From a virus, in IMG/VR virus record IMGVR_UViG_3300007509_000015, positions 1-42,860 of that record: a DNA stretch of 42,860 nucleotides, one strand, 5' to 3'. The position numbers and the translations under genes were made by a program. Every line of letters begins with the position of its first letter. The stretch's first letter is position 1. This document shows, piece by piece, positions 1 through 8,999 of the stretch. The notes beneath the pieces are model-generated. The model made no database searches. It had not been told where the DNA came from and saw nothing but the letters and a program-made list of their open reading frames with translations.

Positions 1-3000
1 GTCTGGTCAAAATCTGTCTTACCACCAAACTTTAAAAATCTATCATTACCAAGACTTTGTAATACAATTGGATTGGTTTGTGATGGCCCAACACTCATAC
101 TTGCTTGGGCAGATGATATCTGTATGTTGGAAGCACTTATTTCCATTTTTGTAGTTTTTAAATCAAGACCATCTGTAGAATCCCATTTTAGATAATCACT
201 ATTATCTTTTGACATTTCAATCTTTGGAACTCCAGAATCCATACCAAGAATAATACCAACAGTTGAAGTATCACTCGTAAATGAAGTCCCACCAGTATTC
301 TTGTCTCCCATAACAATAAAATTATCAGTTCCACCACCTTGAATAGAAACTTTATTAGCAGTACCAACATCTATTCTTCCACTTCCACCGAGTATTTTTA
401 CTTTACCTTCACCAAAAGATGCAGATGCTTGTGTAGATGATAATTCTATATTGGTTGCATCTAACTCAAATCCTTGTGAGAGTTTTATATCAAGATTAGT
501 TCCATCAAATGAGAAATAGTTAGTAGAACTACCAACCATTTCAAATTTAGGAACAGTTGAATCCATTCCAAGAATAATTCCTTGTGTAGATTGATCAAAA
601 TGTGTAAAACTTGATTTTGATCCCATAACAATATAATTATCTTCTATTCCACCTTGAATTATTACTTTATTTGCTGAACCAACTTCTATTTTTGAATTTC
701 CACCATCTAATAGTATATTTGCTGATGATCCTGGAACTCCACCCAAACTCATAGACGCGTTTGTAGATGAAAGTTGTATATTTGACGCTGCAACTTCTAA
801 TGTTCCAGTTTTTATATCAAGGTCTGTTCCTGTAAACTTAAAGTGTCCAGTTGAGCCTACGAATGAAACTTGTGGTTTACTTAATGAACTATTATATCCT
901 AAAAATAATCCAGTATTACCATAGACTCCTGTTCCACCTTGACCAATACTCATATATGGATTAGCATTTCCACCATAAACTTTCCATTGTTCGTTTGTTC
1001 CTAATGACATTGATGCGTTATTAGAAGATAATTGGAAACCATTTGCAGAAACATTTATATCAGTAACATTAATTGCTACGTCTGATCCCGTTATACTAAA
1101 CGAACCATTATTAAAAGCTATATTACCATCATCATCACCAAACTTGAAATTTCCATCTCCATCCATATAAATACCACTACCAGTAGTCATGGAAATTATA
1201 TCTACATCAGTTCCCATCTTAAATGTTGGAGTTCCACTTCCTTCCATAATCAACCTACCCTGTGGATAAGTTGAACTATGACCTAAACTCATTGAAGCTT
1301 GAGTTGTAGAAACTTGTAATGTTGATGCTGATATTTCAAGTTTTTGTGATTGTATATCTAATTCACCACCATTAAACTTTATATAATCAGTAACAGAACC
1401 AACATTAAACTCCGGATCACTATTATTATTGGCCAACCAAAATCCTGCTGTAGTATCGGTTACTGAACTTTTGCCTGTGTGAATATATCCTTGTGTAGAA
1501 CTACCAACTATTTGTACATTATTAGACGCATGAGCACCAACTCTAATTTTGTTGTTTGCTCCGTCAAGTAATATATTACCTTCACCTAAACTCATTGAAG
1601 CATTTGTGGATGATATTTCTATGTTGGAAGCATCTAACTCTAATGAACCAACTTGAACAGTAAATGCACTTCCATTATATTGTATTCTATCTCCACTACT
1701 ACTTCCAAATAAAAACTTACCTGTTCCATCTAAATAAATACCATCACCACTATTGTATGCAGTCGGTGGAGTTGATCCAAGTGCTACTTTTCCACTATTC
1801 GTTGCACTATCTACTATTATTGTTGAAGCATCTAAATCAAATACTTGTGTTTTTATATCTATTCCACCAGCAGCACTTACTTTAAGATAATCATTTCCAC
1901 TAACATTACCTTTAATAAGAACATTACCATTACTATCAGCAAAAAATCCACTATTGGTTGTGGCTACGGTTGTGGCATCTGCTAATCCACCAACTTCTAT
2001 TGAACCTGCCGAATCTAATGTTACTACTCCTCCACTTAAAGTAGTATCGGTTAGAGTCCACCCACCAACTTTACCACCAGTGAATAATACTTGTGATCCA
2101 CTAATATCTCCACTTGCTTTTACATTAAAATTAGATGATGATATAAAATATTGATTTCCTGATGCTGAACCACTTAAAAAGAAATTATTGGAATAAATGG
2201 CATCATTACTAATACTAAATCCACCGATTTCACCAGCAGTTGCAGTAATTGTTCCTTGCATTGTAACATTACCAGTATTATCTAAATAAAAGTTTGATGA
2301 ACTTATTTCTATATTACCATCACTACCACTAATATATTGGTAAGCTCCACCAAGATAAAATTTAGATGAACTAATAAGTAAATTTGAACCGTTCCATCTA
2401 ACCCTTGATCCATCAGCATCTCCAAATCTAAAATATCCACTATTTCCAATCCACACACCATCTCCACTATTAAGTGAAGTTGCAGATCCCATCTCAATAG
2501 CGTCACCGGCTCGTAATGCCATATTAGTTGCAGTTAAATCGTTTCCGTCAATAGACCATCCAGCAATTTGTCCAGAAGTTGCTGTAATTTTACCACTTAA
2601 ATCTACACTTGAAGCTGTAATATCACCACTTGATTTTACATTAAACGGAGCACTTCCAGTAGTGGTAAGTGAAGTTGCCCCGGCGAAAAATCGTGTATCT
2701 CCTGTGGAAGATAATCCAGTATACTTTGTATCTGTTATTTTATGTATTGTGTTTGGAGCAATAGTCCATTCTGCTATATAACCTTCACTTGAAGTTAAAA
2801 CACCTTCAATTTTGGCACCACTTGCAATAAGTTGTCCACTTGATGAAACAGCGAAATCTGTTCCAAATCTTACATAATATCCACCTGGAGTAAAGTCAAT
2901 ATAATATCCATCTGTAGGATTTGTATCTGGTCCCTGGTCTGATTTATATAGTGCAGAACCAAGTGCATCTAAAGTTGCATTTGAACCACTTAATTTTCCA

Positions 3001-5351
3001 TTTACTATTTGCCAATCACCGATATTACCAGCTTCAGCAGTGATTGTTCCTTGCATAGTAACATCACCACTACTTGATAAATGGAAATTACTTGAACTAA
3101 TTTCTATATTTCCACCACTACCACTTATGTATTGACTATTTGAATTTCCTACATAAAATGCATCTGCTCTAATATCTAATTCACTTGGATTACTTCTATA
3201 TCTTAAATAACTTTCACTATTTGCTACTAATTCTAAACCAACTCCAGTATAAGAATCACCACTATCAGGTAATACTGAACCAGACCACATTAAGAATCCA
3301 CCCTGACCAGTTCCATCTGACGCACTTGTAAAACCTTCATACCCAATTGAACGGATAAATCCAGAACTAACACCTGCCATTTCAATACCACTACCAATGG
3401 CATTTCCAATATACATAGAACCACTAAGGATATTATCAGTTCCACCTATTGAAGTGTTTTCTCCTTGGAAAGTATAATAATCACTAAAAATTACAGTATC
3501 TGCTATGTTATTATTTACATCATAAAACTCTACTAAAAATCTTACTTTATCTGGTCGTGTATATAGTTGTGGAATTGGAGCAACTACCTTTACATAGTCT
3601 GGATTAAATGCAGTATCTGAAGCTGCCTTTACTGAAATATCTGAAATATACCATTCACCAGCTGGAACTTTGAATTGTAATTTTCCTGTTCCAGTATTAT
3701 CTGCATTAAAACTTCCTTCTATTGTTCCAAAATCATAATTATTAACCTCCATTGGAAAATCTGGAACTTCTAATTTTTGAACTCCCCAATGAGATGCCTC
3801 GGTGGTGTCTTTGTTAAATGCATCTCCAACTACATATACTTGAAAATTACCATCTTTAGACACACTTCCATTTACATCTTTTTTATCCGTTTTTATTCCA
3901 TGTAATTTTGCACGAAAAGTATAAAGTCCATTTGCAACAAAGTTTAAATCATTCTTTACTTGAACTCGTAATTCATCTTCATATTCTAAATTGGATCCTG
4001 ATATTTTCATTGAATCTACTTTTACAGTAGAATCAAATGTTAAAGTTCCAGTTCCACCATTTCCATCATTACCCTCATAAGATTCCCAATACTTTGTTAT
4101 TCTTGATTGGTCAATCCAATATCCCATATTAGACATCGTAGTATCTTCATTGGAATCAAATAATATCTCGGAACTTTCTATTGGAGAGTCAAATATCTTT
4201 TCAAAATCACCAAGTGATCCTTCTGCTTTTGAATATATCTTTACTTTATGAACATCACCAGAAAATGTTTTTAGATTAGATATTTCCATATCTGCAAATG
4301 AAACATAGTTGATAGAAGAAGTAGTTGGTGTTGAAATATCTTTGTAACTTGCATTTATAGTTTGAGATGCTAATGGTGCGGGAACGAGAGTAACTGGAGA
4401 AGTCCTATTGTCATGAACATAAAACACGTCTGAAGTTACGAATGAACTTTCATTCAATACTTTCATTACAGAAGAGCTAAAGTATGTTGGAACTTCGTGA
4501 TATGATTCTAAAGAAAATCTTGAAGTATCTACTTCTGGACTACTTATTGTAATTTCTTGACCAACATATAAACTTGAAACTAATGTTGAAGAATCTGTTG
4601 TTATTACATAATCATTTGGAGCAGGAGAATCAGTTTTTAATAATTTTCCTTGTGATCCAATATGACCACCCTTACCAGTCAACTTAACAAGTGGTTTATT
4701 TTCTTCTATAACAGATTGATTAGCTTTTTGTTGAAAGTCAAGTTTTGGATAATCACCAGCTACCGAATTTGCAGTTGGAACTATACTCTGTAATCCATCT
4801 CTTGGCTGACCACTACCAATTAATGAAGATGTTACTGCAGTTACATTTGGAACATCTAAATATCCCTTAAAAATTTCCGAAACATTTATTGTTGGTTGTT
4901 TGTAGAAATATATAGGTTCAGTATTTACACCTGCAGCATTTATTGTAATTTGTTTAGACCATCTTACATTATATATTCCTTGCCATTCTGGTGGTATATT
5001 TACATCAGAAGTTTCTGGGTTTAGCTCACTAACTACATAGAGAGTTGCTGGACCTGGTTCAATATCATCATAAACTTCAATTGAAACTCTACGGGAACCC
5101 GCTTCTAAATGACCACTTACGGCTTGTGTGTATATTACTTTACCAGTTCCGTTATGTATTAATTCAAACTTTAATTCAACTCCTGGTTTTAGATATGATG
5201 AACCACCAATTAGGAAACTACTTTTACCTTGAGTTAGTATAGTTGGGCATTCTAATACTCTAAAATACTTTGAATCAAATAAAGTATCTTCAATTAGTAT
5301 ATCTATATCTTTTAAGTTTAATAACTCATTTTGTCGTTTTAGTACGCCCAA
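1..5351 (-). CDS. giant tail-fibre-like virion protein (3' end cut by window edge)
   Basis: One minus-strand frame stays open from 5351 to the window edge (1783 codons, no stop reached). I place the start at the TTG at 5349-5351: AGGAG lies 7 nt upstream, an in-frame TAA lies a little further upstream, and no ATG is as well placed. The N-terminal ~700 residues look like beta-rich domains. Residues ~760-1110 carry repeated fibre-like units with the pattern GTITA.AG.I..W and stretches rich in Ser, Gly and Asn (ISSSNF). Residues ~1240-1760 carry six degenerate repeats centred on ASMSLG. This composition is typical of long phage tail or side fibres and of no enzyme. A TATAAATA box sits about 60 nt upstream on the same strand. 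The receptor-binding C-terminus lies outside the window, so host-recognition function is inferred. Confidence 0.8.
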   Translation of the reverse strand, partial: MGVLKRQNELLNLKDIDILIEDTLFDSKYFRVLECPTILTQGKSSFLIGGSSYLKPGVELKFELIHNGTGKVIYTQAVSGHLEAGSRRVSIEVYDDIEPGPATLYVVSELNPETSDVNIPPEWQGIYNVRWSKQITINAAGVNTEPIYFYKQPTINVSEIFKGYLDVPNVTAVTSSLIGSGQPRDGLQSIVPTANSVAGDYPKLDFQQKANQSVIEENKPLVKLTGKGGHIGSQGKLLKTDSPAPNDYVITTDSSTLVSSLYVGQEITISSPEVDTSRFSLESYHEVPTYFSSSVMKVLNESSFVTSDVFYVHDNRTSPVTLVPAPLASQTINASYKDISTPTTSSINYVSFADMEISNLKTFSGDVHKVKIYSKAEGSLGDFEKIFDSPIESSEILFDSNEDTTMSNMGYWIDQSRITKYWESYEGNDGNGGTGTLTFDSTVKVDSMKISGSNLEYEDELRVQVKNDLNFVANGLYTFRAKLHGIKTDKKDVNGSVSKDGNFQVYVVGDAFNKDTTEASHWGVQKLEVPDFPMEVNNYDFGTIEGSFNADNTGTGKLQFKVPAGEWYISDISVKAASDTAFNPDYVKVVAPIPQLYTRPDKVRFLVEFYDVNNNIADTVIFSDYYTFQGENTSIGGTDNILSGSMYIGNAIGSGIEMAGVSSGFIRSIGYEGFTSASDGTGQGGFLMWSGSVLPDSGDSYTGVGLELVANSESYLRYRSNPSELDIRADAFYVGNSNSQYISGSGGNIEISSSNFHLSSSGDVTMQGTITAEAGNIGDWQIVNGKLSGSNATLDALGSALYKSDQGPDTNPTDGYYIDFTPGGYYVRFGTDFAVSSSGQLIASGAKIEGVLTSSEGYIAEWTIAPNTIHKITDTKYTGLSSTGDTRFFAGATSLTTTGSAPFNVKSSGDITASSVDLSGKITATSGQIAGWSIDGNDLTATNMALRAGDAIEMGSATSLNSGDGVWIGNSGYFRFGDADGSRVRWNGSNLLISSSKFYLGGAYQYISGSDGNIEISSSNFYLDNTGNVTMQGTITATAGEIGGFSISNDAIYSNNFFLSGSASGNQYFISSSNFNVKASGDISGSQVLFTGGKVGGWTLTDTTLSGGVVTLDSAGSIEVGGLADATTVATTNSGFFADSNGNVLIKGNVSGNDYLKVSAAGGIDIKTQVFDLDASTIIVDSATNSGKVALGSTPPTAYNSGDGIYLDGTGKFLFGSSSGDRIQYNGSAFTVQVGSLELDASNIEISSTNASMSLGEGNILLDGANNKIRVGAHASNNVQIVGSSTQGYIHTGKSSVTDTTAGFWLANNNSDPEFNVGSVTDYIKFNGGELDIQSQKLEISASTLQVSTTQASMSLGHSSTYPQGRLIMEGSGTPTFKMGTDVDIISMTTGSGIYMDGDGNFKFGDDDGNIAFNNGSFSITGSDVAINVTDINVSANGFQLSSNNASMSLGTNEQWKVYGGNANPYMSIGQGGTGVYGNTGLFLGYNSSLSKPQVSFVGSTGHFKFTGTDLDIKTGTLEVAASNIQLSSTNASMSLGGVPGSSANILLDGGNSKIEVGSANKVIIQGGIEDNYIVMGSKSSFTHFDQSTQGIILGMDSTVPKFEMVGSSTNYFSFDGTNLDIKLSQGFELDATNIELSSTQASASFGEGKVKILGGSGRIDVGTANKVSIQGGGTDNFIVMGDKNTGGTSFTSDTSTVGIILGMDSGVPKIEMSKDNSDYLKWDSTDGLDLKTTKMEISASNIQISSAQASMSVGPSQTNPIVLQSLGNDRFLKFGGKTDFDQ
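88..1640 (-). repeat. six degenerate ~85-110-residue fibre repeats
   Basis: Inside the giant fibre gene the peptide motif ASMSLG recurs with the variants ASASFG and ASMSVG, near 1595, 1290, 1010, 755, 420 and 98. The spacing is about 255-335 nt. Each unit reads roughly (I/L/V)S(S/T)(T/N/A).ASMSLG, then a Gly/Asp-rich strand, .I.(L/M)G..S, a Lys-Phe or Tyr-Ile-Lys-Phe strand, and LDI(K/Q). This looks like a modular beta-structured shaft. Copies are divergent at both DNA and protein level, so they are old duplications. Confidence 0.75.
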
Positions 5352-5405
5352 GTGGATTCTCCTGAATATGGTTTATTCAGTAATAAATATAAGAAAGATA
5401 AATTC

Positions 5406-5434
5406 TTGATATTTATAGTAGGACAATATAGTAT
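5406..5434 (+). promoter_or_regulatory. possible sigma70-type promoter for the plus-strand RHH gene
   Basis: TTGATA (5406-5411), a 17-nt spacer and TAGTAT (5429-5434) match a sigma70 layout (5/6 and 4/6). The predicted RNA start would be only about 7 nt before the ATG and would clip the Shine-Dalgarno, so this is tentative. It overlaps the opposing late box at 5410-5417. Confidence 0.3.
5410..5417 (-). promoter_or_regulatory. T4-type late promoter box TATAAATA
   Basis: The minus strand reads TATAAATA here, an exact match to the T4 gp55-dependent late box. It lies about 59 nt upstream of the TTG start of the giant fibre gene, and the window encodes a gp55-like sigma factor. In AT-rich DNA such an octamer can occur by chance; the position is what supports it. 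Confidence 0.55.
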
Positions 5435-5447
5435 AAAGGTAGGATAT

Positions 5448-5624
5448 ATGAAAAAGAAAATATCAATAACAATAGATGTAGATATTCACGAGTGGGCAAT
5501 AAAAAACGCCAATAAAGAACGAATAACTCTATCAGCGTTTATAAATCGTTTAGCTTCTTATTACAAAATAAATGAAGAACAAAGCACTAAACCTCATAAT
5601 GTATTATTATCATCTAAATCATAA
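5448..5624 (+). CDS. small ribbon-helix-helix-like DNA-binding protein
   Basis: A 58-residue protein, one of only two plus-strand genes. The frame is open further upstream, but I choose the ATG at 5448 because GGTAGG lies just before it and the protein then begins MKKKISITID, the short basic beta-strand typical of RHH (CopG/Arc-like) regulators. This is followed by two helices (DIHEWAIKNANKE and LSAFINRLASYY). RHH proteins of this size bind operators as dimers. It diverges from the giant fibre gene and converges on the recombination nuclease gene, with stop codons directly abutting (5624/5625). It could be a phage transcriptional regulator; its target is unknown. Confidence 0.6.
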   Translation: MKKKISITIDVDIHEWAIKNANKERITLSAFINRLASYYKINEEQSTKPHNVLLSSKS

Positions 5625-8600
5625 TCACTTAAATTTAGAAGGTAATTTCAATTGACTGAACCCATTAACTTTAGATATTTCTAATAATGAATCTACTGTA
5701 TCTCTCATTGATTCAATATGAGAAACAATAAATACAAATTGAAATTGAGATTTAAGATATTGAAACAACATATAAACAGAATTTAAATTATCTGCGTCCA
5801 TATTTCCAAATCCTTCATCTATAGCCAAGAAATTAGACCTTGGTAAGTTACATACATTTATAAGTCCAACTCGTATTGCAAGTGATGAAACAAACCTTTC
5901 CATTCCACTACTCAATTCAAGTGGCCAAACATTATCTTCATCATAAGCAAGATATGTATTAATATTCTTTCCATCCATTTCTAATACAATACCAAATTCA
6001 ACCATCTGTGAAAGTATGTCATTTACTTCACCTTCAATAACTGGTAGTGCCTTTTCAATAAGTTCATATGGAACACCATCTCGTTTTACAGCGTCCATGT
6101 AGAAACCGTATGCCTCATATTCAATTTCTAAATTTTCAACCTTATTCATAGTTTCAAGAATAGTTTTTTTCTTCGTTTGGTTTATCTTAATTTCACCATG
6201 AATAGTTTGAATTTTCTTATCTATTGTTTCTATTTGATAATCTAAATCATCAACTGTATTTCTTGTGGTTTCAATTTCATCATCAAGTTGTTTATTATAT
6301 GTAATATCATTTTTACTTTCATGATATTTTTGAATTTTTTCTTCTAAATGAGAAATTTGAATAAGTGTATTCTTTTTTCTCTCTACTAAAAGAGTTTCCT
6401 CTGATTCTAACTTATGCTGGGATATTTCAACTTCTTTTAGTGATTCCATTGTTCTATCAAAATCTACCTTTTCACTATGAATGTCACCCATTTTACGAAT
6501 TTTTTCTTCTATATCATCTAACCGTGATATACATTCACTTGCAAGCTTCTTATCTTCATTTAACCTTTCTTTAGTTTCCATGGCGTCTAATGTAAATGGA
6601 TTATTCATACAATAATCACAATTTTCATCCCAACCTAAATTACCAAGTTTTTCAATCTTATCCAACTTATTACGAACTTCAATTTTTAACTTATCAATTT
6701 CAATTCTACTTTCCTTTCTTCTATCTTCTAATTCTGAAAGTTCATGATATCGCTCGTTTACATTTTTAGAAATATAATCATCTATCCTATTCTTAAATTC
6801 AGATATTTTACTTTTATTTTCTTCTACTATTGTTTTTACTGAACCTAACCTATTATCCATTGAATCTAATTGATTTTCTGAATCTTCTTTACCATCAGTT
6901 AATTTATCTATATCCATAATAGATTCATCAATAGGTCTTAATTTTTTAGTTAAACCTAATATTTGCTCATTTAATTCTTTTCTTCTATTAGTTAAAGTTT
7001 TCTTTTGACTTTTCAGGTCCTTTCTAACGTCTTTATATTGTATATCACTCTTTTCTATATCTGATAATTCTACATCATAATCGGTTTTATTAAAATCTTT
7101 TAATATTGCTGATATATCCGATACATTTTCATTTGCTACAGTATATAACTGATCAAAAATTCCCATACCCATAAATTGAGCAAGTAAATCTTTTCGTTCT
7201 TTTTGTGTTTTGTCTATGAATACAGTTGAATTATTTTGTAGTGATAAAGCTGTCAATACAAAATCATCATAAGAACCAATTACCCTACGAATATTTGCAT
7301 TAGTTGTTCTTCGTTGGTCTCCATTTAGAGAAACTTTCTCTCCACTCTCATCAATCATCCAAAACTCTACATTGACTTTTACATGACCATTTTTTAGTCG
7401 TTTTCCTTTTCGTTCTATGAAATATTCAGTATCGTTTATATCAAATCCAACCTTACATACAAAACTACCCTTTTTATTATTTAATACTCTGTCTGCTTTG
7501 AACGCCCTTGAAGAAGTATCAAATAAGCAGAATGAAACAGCATCTAATAAAGCTGACTTTCCGCTTGCGTTTGGAGCGAACAATCCAATAATACCATTAA
7601 GTTTAGTAAAGTCCACTACATTATCTTCACCATAACTAAACATATTAGAAAACTCAAACCTCTTTAATTGCCAAAATACATTTCTGGATATTTCTTCAGC
7701 CGGTAATTGTCCATTTAAATCATCATTTATGTCTTTAATTTTCAATAATGTTTCTTCACTAACAATATTATTTCTATCCAGATAATCAGATATTAATTCA
7801 AACTGATAATCTGGGTTTGTTATGTCCCCAACATCTACCATTTGACCATCTCTAACTCTCTCTGTCAATCTATCAGTTCTATTTACAGCTATTTCCTTTA
7901 TACCATATTTCGTCTGTATTATGGTCAAAGCCTTCTTTAATTGAACCGAGTCGGTATTTGATACCCTTACTCTTAATCTTGCCTTTATAGGCATATCTGG
8001 AGCATCAGGAACTATACCATTATCAATATCCATTGTGTAATATCCATAATCATTTGGTATTTGGATATATTCTGACTTTCGTTTTGGAACATCCCATAGT
8101 AAATAGCCGTGGTCTAATCCTTCTCCATGATTCTGTTGAACTAATGAACCACAATAACCTATAGTTTCTTCTTTATTTAAGAATTGCCGTTTATGAATAT
8201 CTCCTAGCAGTCCCATATCATAACCTTTGAACTTGTGGATTTTTACATCCGACGGTAATCTAAATCCTAAATCAGTTTCACATTTATCTACTGTTCCATG
8301 AAATAATACAATTTTAGTATCACCGTCCACGTCTTTTGATTTAATGAAATTATCTGAATCATCCCATACATCCCACACTACAAATCGAACATCTGCACAT
8401 TTATATATTCCTGTATACTTTAGATAATGTAAGTTTGGATGATTAAGATTATCTACTATTGGAGTTAGAACATCCATCCTTGACCTATTATTAAGATTAC
8501 AGTCATGGTTTCCTGCAATAATAATAGTTGGACAAATATCTGATAGATTCTTAAATAACCGTGAAAGTTGATCTACCAATTCCGGAGACATTTCTGTTTT

Positions 8601-8786
8601 GGAATGAGCTATATCACCACCGATATAAGCTACTGCATTTTCTGAATTTTTTCTTATTTCTTCGTAGGTTCTCTCAAATACTTCTTCGTATTCACGATGG
8701 CGCTTTAAATTACGGATCTGTATGTCTGATATATGATGAATTTTTTTGAGTTTGCGAAATGGAACTTTTATAACTTGTTCTTTCAA
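5625..8786 (-). CDS. fused gp47-gp46 (Mre11-Rad50/SbcDC-like) recombination nuclease
   Basis: A 1053-residue protein joining two T4 proteins that are normally separate. Residues 1-~340 form a calcineurin-like phosphoesterase: GGD 56-58, GNHD 92-95, H163 in LFHG, GDIH 195-198. The first metal motif reads D21-I-Q23 where the family has D-x-H. Residues ~370-1053 form a Rad50/SbcC-type ATPase: Walker A 404-411 (K410), long coiled coil ~560-890, zinc hook C723-x-x-C726, signature LSSGM 958-962, Walker B D990-E991, H-loop H1023. The complex resects DNA ends for recombination-dependent replication. The start is TTG at 8784-8786, with an in-frame stop three codons upstream and AAGGAG 12 nt away at the end of the preceding gene. 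It lies downstream of the primase and nuclease genes. Confidence 0.92.
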   Translation of the reverse strand: MKEQVIKVPFRKLKKIHHISDIQIRNLKRHREYEEVFERTYEEIRKNSENAVAYIGGDIAHSKTEMSPELVDQLSRLFKNLSDICPTIIIAGNHDCNLNNRSRMDVLTPIVDNLNHPNLHYLKYTGIYKCADVRFVVWDVWDDSDNFIKSKDVDGDTKIVLFHGTVDKCETDLGFRLPSDVKIHKFKGYDMGLLGDIHKRQFLNKEETIGYCGSLVQQNHGEGLDHGYLLWDVPKRKSEYIQIPNDYGYYTMDIDNGIVPDAPDMPIKARLRVRVSNTDSVQLKKALTIIQTKYGIKEIAVNRTDRLTERVRDGQMVDVGDITNPDYQFELISDYLDRNNIVSEETLLKIKDINDDLNGQLPAEEISRNVFWQLKRFEFSNMFSYGEDNVVDFTKLNGIIGLFAPNASGKSALLDAVSFCLFDTSSRAFKADRVLNNKKGSFVCKVGFDINDTEYFIERKGKRLKNGHVKVNVEFWMIDESGEKVSLNGDQRRTTNANIRRVIGSYDDFVLTALSLQNNSTVFIDKTQKERKDLLAQFMGMGIFDQLYTVANENVSDISAILKDFNKTDYDVELSDIEKSDIQYKDVRKDLKSQKKTLTNRRKELNEQILGLTKKLRPIDESIMDIDKLTDGKEDSENQLDSMDNRLGSVKTIVEENKSKISEFKNRIDDYISKNVNERYHELSELEDRRKESRIEIDKLKIEVRNKLDKIEKLGNLGWDENCDYCMNNPFTLDAMETKERLNEDKKLASECISRLDDIEEKIRKMGDIHSEKVDFDRTMESLKEVEISQHKLESEETLLVERKKNTLIQISHLEEKIQKYHESKNDITYNKQLDDEIETTRNTVDDLDYQIETIDKKIQTIHGEIKINQTKKKTILETMNKVENLEIEYEAYGFYMDAVKRDGVPYELIEKALPVIEGEVNDILSQMVEFGIVLEMDGKNINTYLAYDEDNVWPLELSSGMERFVSSLAIRVGLINVCNLPRSNFLAIDEGFGNMDADNLNSVYMLFQYLKSQFQFVFIVSHIESMRDTVDSLLEISKVNGFSQLKLPSKFK

Positions 8787-8792
8787 ACTATT

Positions 8793-8999
8793 TTATTTCT
8801 CCTTGAGTATTTTACGGGCGATTTTTATATTTTCAGATGGCACTGATACATCCCAAGCAAATACTTTATTTTTTTTAAAGTATTCACAACATATATGACC
8901 ATTTGTTTCTTTGACTATTTTGTTAACCTTACGTTTTTTTTCTGAATGGACTCTGTATTCATCGTCGTAAAGTTTCCAAATGTCTGGATTTCTTGCCAT
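8793..8999 (-). CDS. small basic hypothetical protein
   Basis: A 68-residue, Lys-rich protein starting MARNPDIWKLYDDE. It starts inside the 3' end of the primase gene (41-nt overlap) and ends 6 nt before the gp47-46 start, with the AAGGAG for that gene contained in its last codons. Two adjacent cysteines (ICCEYF) are present but no recognisable metal-binding pattern. I do not recognise the family. The location between primase and recombination nuclease suggests a replication accessory role, which is inference only. Confidence 0.6.
   Translation of the reverse strand: MARNPDIWKLYDDEYRVHSEKKRKVNKIVKETNGHICCEYFKKNKVFAWDVSVPSENIKIARKILKEK

Noticed and set aside
88-1640. CRISPR-like array from regular spacing in the first 1.6 kb
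   Set aside because: The repeats are degenerate protein-coding repeats of ~300 nt, not identical short direct repeats with unique spacers.
1664-5242. Several plus-strand ORFs of 60-90 codons in the fibre gene
   Set aside because: Their residues are dominated by His/Leu/Tyr runs typical of the antisense of Ser/Gly/Asn-rich coding sequence, and the minus frame is open throughout.
5352-5447. Upstream start for the RHH gene (90-residue form)
   Set aside because: No Shine-Dalgarno at the upstream site and the first 32 residues have no RHH character; the ATG at 5448 fits better.
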